Assembly: GCF_001696455.1 (NCBI RefSeq)
Contig: NZ_MAUJ01000001.1
Span: forward strand, 558,001 to 622,000
Direction: 5' to 3'
Source: Pseudoalteromonas luteoviolacea
Lineage (GTDB): Bacteria; Pseudomonadota; Gammaproteobacteria; Enterobacterales; Alteromonadaceae
DNA: 64,000 nucleotides
The notes beneath the pieces were generated by a model. The model ran no database searches and was not told the DNA's origin. It saw only the letters and a list, made by a program, of their open reading frames with translations. Below are positions 8,301-16,837 of the stretch, one piece after another (position 1 is the stretch's first letter; each line of letters begins with the position of its first letter). The translations under genes were made by a program, and so were the position numbers.

Positions 8301-11061
8301 AGTGAGCGCTTCGGATCCCGATGGAGATGACATTAGTCTGAGTCTAATTGGCGATGATGGTGGACTATTTACAATTGCACAGGATGGCAGAATTACAGTT
8401 GCCAATGCGTCACTGATAGCATCTAACGGGGCAGTGACATACAATCTTTCTGTGCAAGTGTGCGACAGTATTTCCCCGCCTCTATGTGCAACGGATTCTG
8501 TGACGATTAACGTGACAGTCGCGCAAACAATATTTGTTGCGAATAAGTTGACAACCTTTGGGACAGATGGGGAAAAGGTAGTCCGCTTGAGAGCTTCGAT
8601 GGAATACCATGAAGTCGGGCAATCACTAGTGTTAGCTGATGGTAAAGTATTGGTTGTAGGTGGTGTTGGAACTTGGGTTGAAAGTATCAGCAGAAATATT
8701 CATAGAGCAGCCGTCACAAAGAGACTGGCGAACGGATACCCAGATACAAGCTTTGCGAGTGAAGGTGTATTTACGAGCTACTTTGGAATAGAAGTTGCCG
8801 ACCAACCTCAAAACATCGTTGCTAAAGCGGTTACTGTTGATAGTGAAAACCGCATTTACGTTGCGGGTTACGCTGATTTTGGTGCCACAGAGGCCCAAGA
8901 ATTACTGCTCTTTAGGCTAACCCCCAGTGGTGCGCACGATACCACTTATGGTGCGGGCTCTGGTTATACAAGGTTACCTTTGACAACTGGCTCGCGTATT
9001 ACACCGGTTGCCATCATGGTCGATGACGCTCAAACAGTCACTGTTTTGAGTGATGTTAAAGTCGGTAATAATACGACAATTGCACTGACACGAGTAGATG
9101 TATCAGGGAGCATCGTAGGCTCATTAGATTTAGCGCCTGGTTCTTCTCAGTATGCAGACGGCGTTGTCGATTTGGGCACTCACTTACTTGTCTATGGTGA
9201 AGTGATGTCTGAGGCTGGAAACAAGGACCTTTTATTTGCACGGGTTAACAAGTCCACATTGTTGCTAGACACTAGTTTCCAATCGTCGGGTTTCTTGCAA
9301 ATAGATATTTACAGTGCTTCGTTTGACAATCAAGTGCATGACGTCATTGAGTTGAGTGATGGGAAAATATTACTCACTGGTGACTCATACTTAACGGGTG
9401 GCAGTGACAAGTCCGTATTTGTAATGAGGCTAGATAGTAACGGCAATATGGACACAACATTCAATTCAAGTGGTTATATACTTTATGAATTGAATCAATT
9501 ACCAGCGTCGGGTATCGAAGGGCAGGACTTCTCTGCATGGAATGCCTATGGGTTTGGTATTTACGCCGATGATAACCATTATTATGTTGGCATTGGGCGT
9601 GGGCAATTTAGTACTTCATCCAACGCAGCGCAGATAATGAGGACAGATCATAGCGGAGCGATAGATTCAGCTTGGTTGCCAGACAGTGGCGGGCCAACTG
9701 CATATCGTCAGTTTTTGTTGGCACCGGTTAACATGCACCGAACAACTGATGGGTTCTTGATGCATGGATATCAATATCGCTCTGTTGGGAATAACTTCTT
9801 TTATTCTTTATGGCTAGGCGAAGTGACATCGGGTGCGCAATTCAATTCAAACTTTGCTTCAAATGGTCAACTTGACCTAGATACAGGAGATGCAAACGAA
9901 ACCTTTAGTGCTGGACAAAGCGCTATGTCAGCTTCTAATCAGGCATTCATAGCTGGAAGCACGACTAATTGGCAAGATGGCGAAGTACCGTATATTTATA
10001 AGTTAGACGATACAGGAAATGGTGTATCTAATTTCGGTAATATAGGGCATTCTCCATTCGGCTTAAGCAACTCTGCGACGACCAGTGCCATGGTAGAAAC
10101 GAGCGCTGGCAACCTACTGCTTGCAGGAAACCAAACTACAAGCCAAGCTTTCATTGTTAATATGAGTAATGTGGGAGCACAAGATTTTGACTTTATACCA
10201 GGCAGCAGTGGCAGTGCTATCAGTATAAATGCGGGTGATTATGGTGGCACCGGCAGCACGATTGTTGTAACAAAACTGTACAGCCTGATTACCGGAGACT
10301 TTTTAGCTTTTGCTAAAATTAATGACGGGTGTATTGACCAAAGCCACGCATTTATATACTCAAGTGTCGGTATCATGTCGGGGCACTTCCAATACCCTGT
10401 GCCCAGTGGCGTATCGTGTGGCACTACGGCTAGAGGCATCGACTTTATCCATCCAGTGTCGACCTTCTTAGTTGGAATTGGGACTGATGAACAAGAGTTT
10501 ACAGAGCCTCGTGTAATTTTAGCTAAAGCAACGGTCACGGGTGTTCTAGATCCTACTTTTGGCACGGCCGGTGTGGCAGCGTTGAACATAGGCCTAGTTA
10601 CGGGCGAAACGTTGACACTCAAAGGGTCATTTATTGATGGCGAAGGGCGGTTTATTATCTTTGGTACCGGTGGGGCGAAGAACTTTGTAGCTAGAGCAAA
10701 TGCGGATGGTTCATTAGACAGTACCTTTGGAACCAATGGCGTCTTTATCTTTGAACAGCTCGGTTCAACAGCAGTAGCGGTTAAGCAAGGCTGGGTGCAA
10801 AGCACGGGTGAGTTGGTAATGTTCTTACAATCAACGTCTGGCCTTGATATCTATGTTGCTCGCGTGAAATTAACTGATGAGGCGGGGACGTTAGACTTGT
10901 CATTTAACTCAGTTGGCTATCAGCAGTTTAGTGTCAGTATGACAGGACAGCTAGAGTCTGCTATTAGTTTAAATAATGGCGATAGCTTTGTGCTTGTCTT
11001 ACAGCAAGATGAACCAAAAGTGATTGTCTTACAAGCAGGAAAGATAGAGGTCTCTGACTAG
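5323..11061 (+). CDS. Giant multi-domain lipoprotein (Fn3, cadherin-like repeats, delta-60 repeats)
   Basis: This 1912-residue lipoprotein starts 10 bases after the FecR gene, with AGGAG in front of its ATG. The signal peptide ends in the lipobox LTAC (Cys23), followed by GGGGESKP and a flexible linker; Gly at +2 predicts outer-membrane sorting. The Fn3-like domain lies at about 190-287. Seven tandem cadherin-like/Big-type repeats of about 100 residues lie at about 288-970 (starts near 290, 385, 485, 587, 683, 781, 876, typically [IV]A.[ND]D). A cadherin-like domain with SASDPDGDD follows at about 973-1065. The C-terminal half (about 1085-1912) has delta-60-type repeats (GNMDTTFNSSGY, GVLDPTFGTAGV, GSLDSTFGTNGV), which probably fold as a propeller. 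The likely role is a surface adhesin or ligand-binding protein anchored by lipid. Confidence 0.85.
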   Translation: MRIHSIYQTLTAAIVTGFLLTACGGGGESKPLQQTSSSGDNAPPTQQEPQQPNLVSDTPKIVDFSYQPRFRFARLTENQVVDEVMINGTGDLIHPVDTVTERGNLTVSVDNIEDPDGIGRVLVGFNDTEQAIVLCDNNCSSPFKFTQTGINPFSFGQQSGSINIQVWVEDLEGNATVVVTKQVNWIPRSVIVEPSQRGEDGTLTVSWQALEDALRYNVYLAQSPINDFSTVTSLPDGRRVIALSETSQSFTGLDPQKHYYLRVTGIDGSGESAFSDSIMLPATDLIFPIANNDSFTGEQFETITGNVINNDQDLGFGPLEVVVPALVSPQNGTLDLQSNGNFTYVPNESFFGSDSFVYQVINSQGATAQATVSITIERTNQNPIAIPNSYALQKNSELTVSGGGLLVNDIDFDGDSISVNPTPIVNVENGTLTLNEDGTFVYVPAADFVGSDFFQYRIEDGNGGFATADVSLSVEEELSNTPPIAVNDNYETSEDMQLQISAPGILENDSDDQLDSGSTSIVSLQIDISETTKSGTLELTSEGGFRYTPGENFSGQDFFVYQITDEQGATAAAFAVINIIPVNDPPLAMDDSVEVTAGAQIVIDVTNNDLDIDGVLELSTLTAVMQPMHGSLSLNSDNKFVYQSESGFDGTDYFTYTIKDNEGAVSNEAFVYIFVTTQNIPPVAVNDVASTSQDVSVNINVLANDSDTDGSLNGATLEIVTAPENGSASIESTDHTIVYIPASGFVGIDTFEYRVQDNRGDFSNIATVTVTVSAANQPPVANNDSAEVEIGKSVFITVLENDSDPDGLIDFSTLEVVSSPTKGTVSIESTGAFTYTHTGTAVGTDNFSYRVKDNTGTFSNNALVSITIVEPDTTPMANPDSATLDKNTSVMIDVLANDDAKGLTLVPSTIEIITPVAHGSTFIDTSTGSISYIPMNNFVGNDSFTYQVNNNNAQTSNVATVSIVVNDKNYAPSVTGGSANIQTNVSNGDFVLQVSASDPDGDDISLSLIGDDGGLFTIAQDGRITVANASLIASNGAVTYNLSVQVCDSISPPLCATDSVTINVTVAQTIFVANKLTTFGTDGEKVVRLRASMEYHEVGQSLVLADGKVLVVGGVGTWVESISRNIHRAAVTKRLANGYPDTSFASEGVFTSYFGIEVADQPQNIVAKAVTVDSENRIYVAGYADFGATEAQELLLFRLTPSGAHDTTYGAGSGYTRLPLTTGSRITPVAIMVDDAQTVTVLSDVKVGNNTTIALTRVDVSGSIVGSLDLAPGSSQYADGVVDLGTHLLVYGEVMSEAGNKDLLFARVNKSTLLLDTSFQSSGFLQIDIYSASFDNQVHDVIELSDGKILLTGDSYLTGGSDKSVFVMRLDSNGNMDTTFNSSGYILYELNQLPASGIEGQDFSAWNAYGFGIYADDNHYYVGIGRGQFSTSSNAAQIMRTDHSGAIDSAWLPDSGGPTAYRQFLLAPVNMHRTTDGFLMHGYQYRSVGNNFFYSLWLGEVTSGAQFNSNFASNGQLDLDTGDANETFSAGQSAMSASNQAFIAGSTTNWQDGEVPYIYKLDDTGNGVSNFGNIGHSPFGLSNSATTSAMVETSAGNLLLAGNQTTSQAFIVNMSNVGAQDFDFIPGSSGSAISINAGDYGGTGSTIVVTKLYSLITGDFLAFAKINDGCIDQSHAFIYSSVGIMSGHFQYPVPSGVSCGTTARGIDFIHPVSTFLVGIGTDEQEFTEPRVILAKATVTGVLDPTFGTAGVAALNIGLVTGETLTLKGSFIDGEGRFIIFGTGGAKNFVARANADGSLDSTFGTNGVFIFEQLGSTAVAVKQGWVQSTGELVMFLQSTSGLDIYVARVKLTDEAGTLDLSFNSVGYQQFSVSMTGQLESAISLNNGDSFVLVLQQDEPKVIVLQAGKIEVSD

Positions 11062-11083
11062 CCGACAGTGAGGTTTGTACGCG

Positions 11084-11902
11084 ATGAAGTTAAAATTTTA
11101 CGGCGTGCGGGGTTCAATCCCCACGCCGGGGCCTGACACGGTAAAATATGGAGGAAACACAGTATGTGTTTCCTTACAAAGTAGCACAGGTGCCCATGTT
11201 ATTTTGGACTCGGGAACGGGGATTAGAATACTTGGAGATGAGTTGCTCAGTGATAAGCGACCAATATGTATTTTGCTTAGTCACAATCATTGGGATCACA
11301 TACAGGGCTTTCCATTTTTTGTGCCCGCTTATATGGCTAAACGCGATATCACTATTGTTCCTGGTATCACGGAAGAGTTGGCTCCTGATGCAATTTTAAG
11401 GCAGATGCAGGGGAGTTATTTTCCTGTGCAGTCTGATGATTTACCATCGAATATTAATTTGCAGATCCAAAAACAAGACACATGGTTTTATCAAGATATA
11501 AATATAGAGCGAAAAGCCATGAATCATCCTGGGGGAGGCAGTGCCTATCGACTCTCAGTGGATGGTATTACGATTGTTTATGCTATCGATAATGAGCTTT
11601 ACCCTCCTAGCGAACCAGTGACAAGTTTCGAAGAATGGGCTGCATTTGTAAATGAAGCCGATTACCTTATCCATGACGGGCAATTTATTCCGAGTGATTA
11701 CCCGTTAAAGATGGGGTGGGGCCACTCTCAAGTTAAAGATGCTTTAGCCCTTGCCGAGTCCGCAAAGGTAAAAAACTTGGTCATTATTAGCCATGACCCT
11801 GCTCGCACTGACGCTGACTTAGATAAGATCAGCGAAAATATTCGTAACAGTAACTATCCTTTTCATACGATTTTAGCCTATGAAGGGCTAGAAATAACAT
11901 GA
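11084..11902 (+). CDS. MBL-fold metallohydrolase (COG1235-like)
   Basis: The start is set at ATG 11084, 10 bases after GTGAGG; a TTG at 11075 would leave no room for ribosome binding. The 272-residue protein begins MKLKFYGVRGSIPTPGPD, the hallmark of a COG1235-like branch of the metallo-beta-lactamase fold. It has the metal-binding motif HNHWDH (about residues 67-72), a later His in MNHPGG, the bridging Asp in YAIDNE and the last His in ISHDP, so it should bind two metals. It has no signal peptide and is cytoplasmic. Its stop overlaps the adenylate cyclase start (ATGA). Because of that coupling, a phosphodiesterase activity on cAMP or another cyclic nucleotide is an attractive but unproven guess. 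Confidence 0.8.
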   Translation: MKLKFYGVRGSIPTPGPDTVKYGGNTVCVSLQSSTGAHVILDSGTGIRILGDELLSDKRPICILLSHNHWDHIQGFPFFVPAYMAKRDITIVPGITEELAPDAILRQMQGSYFPVQSDDLPSNINLQIQKQDTWFYQDINIERKAMNHPGGGSAYRLSVDGITIVYAIDNELYPPSEPVTSFEEWAAFVNEADYLIHDGQFIPSDYPLKMGWGHSQVKDALALAESAKVKNLVIISHDPARTDADLDKISENIRNSNYPFHTILAYEGLEIT

Positions 11903-14124
11903 AACTAAAAAAGTGGTTTAAGCTTTATCGCCTTCAATGGGTCACTGGCGCGGTAATAACACTTTTATTCATATTACTTCATCTGCTGGCACTGTCTCCA
12001 GCTTCACCTTACGGACAAGTTATCAAGCGTTTTGAAGGTCTCGCTTATGATGTGCGACTAAAAGAGTCACTGGTTTGGCAACAGCGATCGTTTCTACCGA
12101 TTATTATTGTTGATATCGATGAAAAAAGCCTCATTGAAGTTGGCAGGTTTCCCTGGAGTCGACATGTAATGGGTCAGCTTCAAAGTCAATTGGCGAAAGC
12201 TGGTGTTGCAGTGGTGGCTTATGATGTGCTGTTCTCTGAACCAGAATTGAATCCTGCTATGCAAGTGGTCAGTCACCTTGGAGATAGAAAAGCAAATATA
12301 GTAAATACTTTGGAGGCATTAGCGCCAGATATTGACGCGGATATTGCGTTCTCAAAAACGCTCAATGCAACGGATACCGTGTTAGGCATGTTATTTGAGC
12401 ATCAGGAAGATATTTTAGTCGGGAATTTACCTGAGCCCATTTTTGCCAGTGAAATTCAGCCCACGGAATTACCTATTCCAGATTTTGCCGGACACGTTGC
12501 CAATGTAAAAGTGCTACAACTTAATAGTCCTGGAACGGGGTTTATAAATAGTGCGCCAGATGGCGACGGATTTGTCCGATACTCGATGTTAATGATTAAA
12601 CACAATAACAATGCGTATCCAGCACTTGCCCTTGAAGCAGCAAGGCTTTACACGTTAGCTGACGAGGTTAAGATTGTCGCAAAACCTTTTGGTGATGGAC
12701 ACAGTGTTCAGGGGATCAAACTTGGTACAACCTTAATTCCGACAGATGATTATGGTCGAGTCGCTATCCCTTTTAGAGGTCCGGCATTTAGTTTCCCTTA
12801 TGTATCTGCAATTGATGTATTAAAAGGTGAAATAGATGCGAATCTATTTGACCAAGCAATCGTCTTTGTTGGCACGTCCGCTGTTGGTCATGCCGATTTA
12901 CGTACAACGCCTGTTGGGGTTCAGTATCCAGGAGTTGAAGTTCACGCAAATGTTTTAGAAGGGCTCGTCTTTCCTGAGTTACTGCCGTCAAGGCCTGACT
13001 GGATTGATGGCGCGGTTGTACTGTTATTACTCCTGATTGGCATTATTACCTCGATTGTTTTGCCTATTTTGGGTGTATTTGGCATGACTCTAGTTGCACT
13101 TTTTATTACTGGCGCTTTTATATTTTTCAGTTTTTACGCGTGGATCGTGTGGCGGCTCGATTTTCCGCAAGTGGCCGTGCTGGGGCTAACGATTACTCAA
13201 ACTACAGTTTTAGGCAGCCTTGGCTTTGTGAAAGAGCACAAGGAGCGCGTACAAATAAAATCAATCTTTGACCAATATGTTCCACCCGCCCATATCGCTT
13301 CTATGCTTGAGCAGCCGGACCAAGCTTCAATGGAAGGGGAAAAGCGTGTAATGACAGTATTGTTTGCAGACATTAGAGAGTTTACAAGTATTTCTGAATC
13401 ATTGGATGCAGGCAGATTAAAAGCCTATCTCAACCAGTATTTTTCTCCTATCACCCGGATAATTTTTGAATATCAAGGCACAATAGACAAATATGTCGGT
13501 GATATGGTTATGGCGTTTTGGAATGCGCCCTTGCTAGTAGATGACCACCCAGAGCTCGCGGTTAAATGTGCGATGCAAATGCAAGTACAAGTTGACGCGC
13601 TACAAGCACAAATGAAAGAGCAAGATTTTCCGCCATTTGCTATCGGTATTGGGCTTAATACGGGGGATATGAACGTCGGTGATATGGGTTCAGAGTATCG
13701 CAGAGCATATACGGTGCTTGGAGACGCTGTAAACCTCGGTTCTCGTTTAGAGGGTCTCACAAAATTTTACGGTGTTGGTATTTTGATTAGTGAAATGACC
13801 TTTGAACATTGTCCAAATATAATTTTTAGACCGATAGATAAAGTTAAGGTCAAGGGTAAGAATGAGGCCGTTACCATTTATGAACCAATTGCATTCAAAA
13901 GTGAAGTTTCTGATGAGCAGTTGGAGGAGCTTGAAGCACATAATATAGCTTGGCAGTTGTATTTATCGCAATGTTGGCAGGAAGCTTTGCCAGCTTTTAC
14001 TAAACTTATAGAGTTGCAACCACAAAGAAAAGTTTATCGCTTACTTTGTGAAAGAGTGCGTGAGATGCAGTTACATCCGCCTGGTGAGAATTGGGATGGA
14101 AGCTACACGCACAAATCTAAATAG
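11899..14124 (+). CDS. CHASE2-domain class III adenylate cyclase
   Basis: The 741-residue membrane protein has one N-terminal membrane helix (about 15-35), a periplasmic CHASE2 domain (about 40-365; IIIVDIDEKSL, GRFPWSRHVM) and three closely spaced helices (about 372-445). A cytoplasmic class III cyclase domain follows (about 475-660). The metal aspartates are in VLFADIREFTS and YVGDMVMAFW. The substrate-selecting Lys is in DKYVGD, with Thr in the opposite position (YTVLGDAVN), and the transition-state Asn/Arg are in NLGSRLEG. This Lys/Thr pair suits ATP over GTP. A short helical tail follows. The start overlaps the MBL gene by 4 bases. The CHASE2 domain faces the same compartment as the FecR protein, which makes the two natural candidates for sensing together (inference). 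Confidence 0.9.
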   Translation: MKLKKWFKLYRLQWVTGAVITLLFILLHLLALSPASPYGQVIKRFEGLAYDVRLKESLVWQQRSFLPIIIVDIDEKSLIEVGRFPWSRHVMGQLQSQLAKAGVAVVAYDVLFSEPELNPAMQVVSHLGDRKANIVNTLEALAPDIDADIAFSKTLNATDTVLGMLFEHQEDILVGNLPEPIFASEIQPTELPIPDFAGHVANVKVLQLNSPGTGFINSAPDGDGFVRYSMLMIKHNNNAYPALALEAARLYTLADEVKIVAKPFGDGHSVQGIKLGTTLIPTDDYGRVAIPFRGPAFSFPYVSAIDVLKGEIDANLFDQAIVFVGTSAVGHADLRTTPVGVQYPGVEVHANVLEGLVFPELLPSRPDWIDGAVVLLLLLIGIITSIVLPILGVFGMTLVALFITGAFIFFSFYAWIVWRLDFPQVAVLGLTITQTTVLGSLGFVKEHKERVQIKSIFDQYVPPAHIASMLEQPDQASMEGEKRVMTVLFADIREFTSISESLDAGRLKAYLNQYFSPITRIIFEYQGTIDKYVGDMVMAFWNAPLLVDDHPELAVKCAMQMQVQVDALQAQMKEQDFPPFAIGIGLNTGDMNVGDMGSEYRRAYTVLGDAVNLGSRLEGLTKFYGVGILISEMTFEHCPNIIFRPIDKVKVKGKNEAVTIYEPIAFKSEVSDEQLEELEAHNIAWQLYLSQCWQEALPAFTKLIELQPQRKVYRLLCERVREMQLHPPGENWDGSYTHKSK

Positions 14125-14141
14125 AAAAGGCATGATGGGTC

Positions 14142-15794
14142 ATGGATTTGTCTATTCCTAAAACTGTCACTGAAGAAGTGCTTATTGAGAGCAATGTCGC
14201 TCTTAAACACTTACTCAAGTTGGCAACTGAGTTGTCTGCAGAACATGATACAGACAGATTATTAGAGCATATTCTAGAATCAGCTATTGCGCTGAGCAAT
14301 GCTGAAGGTGGCACGATTTATTCAGTCTCAGAGAGCAATCAGCTTAGTTTCGCTACGCTTATTAATGAGCCGCTGGGTATGCATATGGGGGGAACTTCGG
14401 GAACTGATATTCCATTTCCAGCTATCCCGATATACCTCGAAAATGGTCAACCAAATGAAAGTGCTTTAGTGGCTTTGGCTGCTGCTAAGAAGGAGCTGAT
14501 TCGAATCGATGATGTGTATGATTGCACAGCATATGACCTGTCAGCTGCTCGTGCTATGGACAAGAAGACTGGTTACCATACTCAGTCTGTGTTGACAGTA
14601 CCAATGGCAAATCATGAAAGTGATCTCAATGGTGTTTTGCAACTCATAAACCCTCGAAGTAATGGCAAAGTGGTGCCGTTTTCAAAAGGTCTTGTTGAGC
14701 TTATTTGCTCAATTACATCATTAGCTGCGGTCGCGATTACCAACCGACAATTAATAGATGATATGGAAACACTGTTTCAGGCGTTTACGCGTTTAATTGC
14801 GAAAGCAATCGATGAAAAGTCGCCATATACTGGAGGGCATTGTCGGCGGGTTCCCGAACTTACGATGATGATTGCAGAAGCTGTTCACAACGCAAATGAA
14901 GGCCCCATGGCTGGATTTAAAATGGATCAGGCTGACAGGCATGAGTTGTCTTTAGCGGGTTGGTTGCATGATTGTGGCAAGATCGCGATTCCTGAATATG
15001 TGATGGACAAAGCGACGAAACTACACTCGGTATACGATAAGATTGAGTTCGTTGTGGCAAAAATAGAAATTGCAAAGCGAGACATTGAGCTAAACTATGT
15101 GAGAGAAATTACACGCGCAGAAGTGCTTGATGAGCAGGAAAAAGTAACGCGTTTACAGAGTGAGTTGAGCCTAAAGCTTGCTACGCTGGAGGAGGAGAGT
15201 GCGTTTTTGCAAAAGGCCAATATTGGTGGTGAGTTTATGCGAGACGAAGACCAACAAAGAGTGCAAGCCTTAGCTGACAATTACCAAGTTGAAATTGCAG
15301 CCAAACAACAGCCCTTGTTGAGTGACGAAGAGGTTTATAACTTGAGCATCGCCAGAGGAACACTCACGCCAGAAGAAAGGCTTGTTATCAACAAGCATAT
15401 GGATATCACACTTGAAATGCTTGAAGCTTTGCCTTTTCCAAAGCACTTACGCAGAGTACCAGAGTTTGCAGGTGGACATCACGAGAAAATGGATGGCACC
15501 GGTTATCCAAAAGGGTTAACAAGAGACCAAATGTCGGTGCCAGCTAGAATCATGGCAATTGCGGATATCTTCGAAGCCTTGACCGCAGCTGACAGGCCAT
15601 ATAAGGATGCAAAGCCTCTGAGCGAGTGTTTGTTTATAATGGGCAAAATGAAGCTCGGAGACCACATTGACCCGGATTTATTTGACGTATTTGTCAGTTC
15701 AGGTGTGTATTTAGAGTATGCAAAGCAGTACTTAAAGCCTGAGCAAATAGATCAAGTGGATGTGACAAAGATACCAGGCTTTGAGGCAATCTAA
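14142..15794 (+). CDS. GAF/HD-GYP domain cyclic-di-GMP phosphodiesterase
   Basis: The 550-residue cytoplasmic protein has a GAF domain (about 20-200) and an HD-GYP domain (about 210-530). Metal and substrate motifs are intact: GGHCRRV, WLHDCGK, HHEKMDGTGYP. About 100 extra helical, charged residues sit between HDCGK (about residue 275) and the GYP motif (about 453), where the two are usually separated by about 65-75 residues. Hydrolysis of c-di-GMP to pGpG or GMP is expected from the family. It is the last gene of the operon, 17 bases after the cyclase gene, so the operon encodes both a cAMP-making and a c-di-GMP-removing enzyme. Confidence 0.88.
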   Translation: MDLSIPKTVTEEVLIESNVALKHLLKLATELSAEHDTDRLLEHILESAIALSNAEGGTIYSVSESNQLSFATLINEPLGMHMGGTSGTDIPFPAIPIYLENGQPNESALVALAAAKKELIRIDDVYDCTAYDLSAARAMDKKTGYHTQSVLTVPMANHESDLNGVLQLINPRSNGKVVPFSKGLVELICSITSLAAVAITNRQLIDDMETLFQAFTRLIAKAIDEKSPYTGGHCRRVPELTMMIAEAVHNANEGPMAGFKMDQADRHELSLAGWLHDCGKIAIPEYVMDKATKLHSVYDKIEFVVAKIEIAKRDIELNYVREITRAEVLDEQEKVTRLQSELSLKLATLEEESAFLQKANIGGEFMRDEDQQRVQALADNYQVEIAAKQQPLLSDEEVYNLSIARGTLTPEERLVINKHMDITLEMLEALPFPKHLRRVPEFAGGHHEKMDGTGYPKGLTRDQMSVPARIMAIADIFEALTAADRPYKDAKPLSECLFIMGKMKLGDHIDPDLFDVFVSSGVYLEYAKQYLKPEQIDQVDVTKIPGFEAI

Positions 15795-15804
15795 ACCCGC
15801 TCAA

Positions 15805-16176
15805 TCAATTAACGCGCCATGGTGGGTTGAGTCGGTTTTCGCCTGCCCAATAAAGCTTTATTTGATTACCTGAAGGGTCATGTAACACAGCTTCTTTCCA
15901 CAAATAACGTTCCAATGTGGGCATTTGGGTAAAGCAAACCCCTTTATCAGTCAACTCCGCAACCCATGCCTCTAGATCCTCGTGTTCAAAATAGATTGTA
16001 GCACCATTATTAAATGCGTCTGTCTCGAGAGATAAGGAAAATGAACTACTACCTTCTGGGCATTCGAATCGGGCGTAGTGGGGGGTATCGACAATAAGCG
16101 TGAATCCAAGTAACTGATAAAACTCAACGGCTTCATTCATATTTGTTACAGGTAGGGTAACTTGGTTTAAATTCAT
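15805..16176 (-). CDS. VOC (glyoxalase/bleomycin-resistance) family protein
   Basis: The 123-residue protein has the paired beta-alpha-beta-beta-beta modules of the vicinal oxygen chelate fold: NQVTLPVTNMNEAVEFYQLLGF at the start and AVLHDPSGNQIKLYWAG near the end. AAGGA lies 5 bases before the ATG. Members include lyases, dioxygenases and antibiotic-binding proteins, and the substrate cannot be told from sequence. It converges on the HD-GYP gene with a 10-base gap and is probably monocistronic. Confidence 0.8.
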   Translation of the reverse strand: MNLNQVTLPVTNMNEAVEFYQLLGFTLIVDTPHYARFECPEGSSSFSLSLETDAFNNGATIYFEHEDLEAWVAELTDKGVCFTQMPTLERYLWKEAVLHDPSGNQIKLYWAGENRLNPPWRVN

Positions 16177-16222
16177 TTTTTGGTTCCTTGCTGTGATGCT
16201 TGACTTATTATGTAGCTAGCTT

Positions 16223-16837
16223 TTATCTTAATTTATTATTAAGAGAACCCGGTTGAGATTCAAGGGCGTTGTTTGCTACGTGTTCTATTAGCTCGGGGAA
16301 GAACTCTAAAAACAGCTGTTCCAATTCTGTGTAGTTGTCTTCAATTTCTTTTCCTATCCCACTGAACTGGTTTTTAAAGCGTATTCGCTTTGAAATGTTA
16401 TCAAGTGCTTGTGCTGTTCCTTGTAATGATTGATAGTGAGCAAACCAATCGTGATTTATTATATTGTTCATGACATATTGCATTCTTACGGGCATTACAG
16501 GTAGGTTCTGTTGGAGAAGTTGATAGCTGCGATGTTTGAATACATCAAACTCTGTTTGGGTATATAAATGCCAGTGTTCAATAAGAAAATGGTCATACAG
16601 AACATCAAGTGCAACGCCTGAAAAGCGCTTTCTTTCATTACTAAACAAGGATTTCGAAAATCGCACAGCTCTGTGCTGATCAGTAAATTTGTCAACGAGG
16701 ATATGGTTTGCTAGTCCGTTTTTAACGCTGTGATTAATTAGGCTCATATCAAGCCCTTTTTGAAAATCGCCAAGTAAATTACCGAAGTAAGAATCAGCAT
16801 TGCTTTGTGCCAAAAACAAGTGGGCTAAGTAGTTCAA
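16223..16837 (-). CDS. acpH: Acyl carrier protein phosphodiesterase
   Basis: The 204-residue protein starts MNYLAHLFLAQ and contains GNLLGDFQKG and YDHFLIEHW, characteristic of AcpH (DUF479, an HD-like fold). It removes the 4'-phosphopantetheine arm from holo-ACP. The start codon is TTG, supported by AAAGG 7 bases upstream and by the conserved N-terminus. It is followed by the VOC gene on the same strand after 46 bases, possibly co-transcribed. Confidence 0.85.
   Translation of the reverse strand: MNYLAHLFLAQSNADSYFGNLLGDFQKGLDMSLINHSVKNGLANHILVDKFTDQHRAVRFSKSLFSNERKRFSGVALDVLYDHFLIEHWHLYTQTEFDVFKHRSYQLLQQNLPVMPVRMQYVMNNIINHDWFAHYQSLQGTAQALDNISKRIRFKNQFSGIGKEIEDNYTELEQLFLEFFPELIEHVANNALESQPGSLNNKLR

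Noticed and set aside
10239..10805. 188-residue minus-strand open frame inside the giant lipoprotein gene
   Set aside because: It is a shadow of the coding frame, low in complexity (Pro/Val/Ser), with no ribosome-binding site or family motif.
5323..11061. RTX/type I-secreted adhesin
   Set aside because: There is a lipobox at the N-terminus, no GGXGXDXXX repeats, and no type I secretion genes beside it.
15780..15850. Possible terminator for the HD-GYP gene (CTCAA...TTGAG with nearby TCGGTTTT)
   Set aside because: The stem is short and interrupted, the loop is long, and most of it lies in the coding end of the VOC gene.
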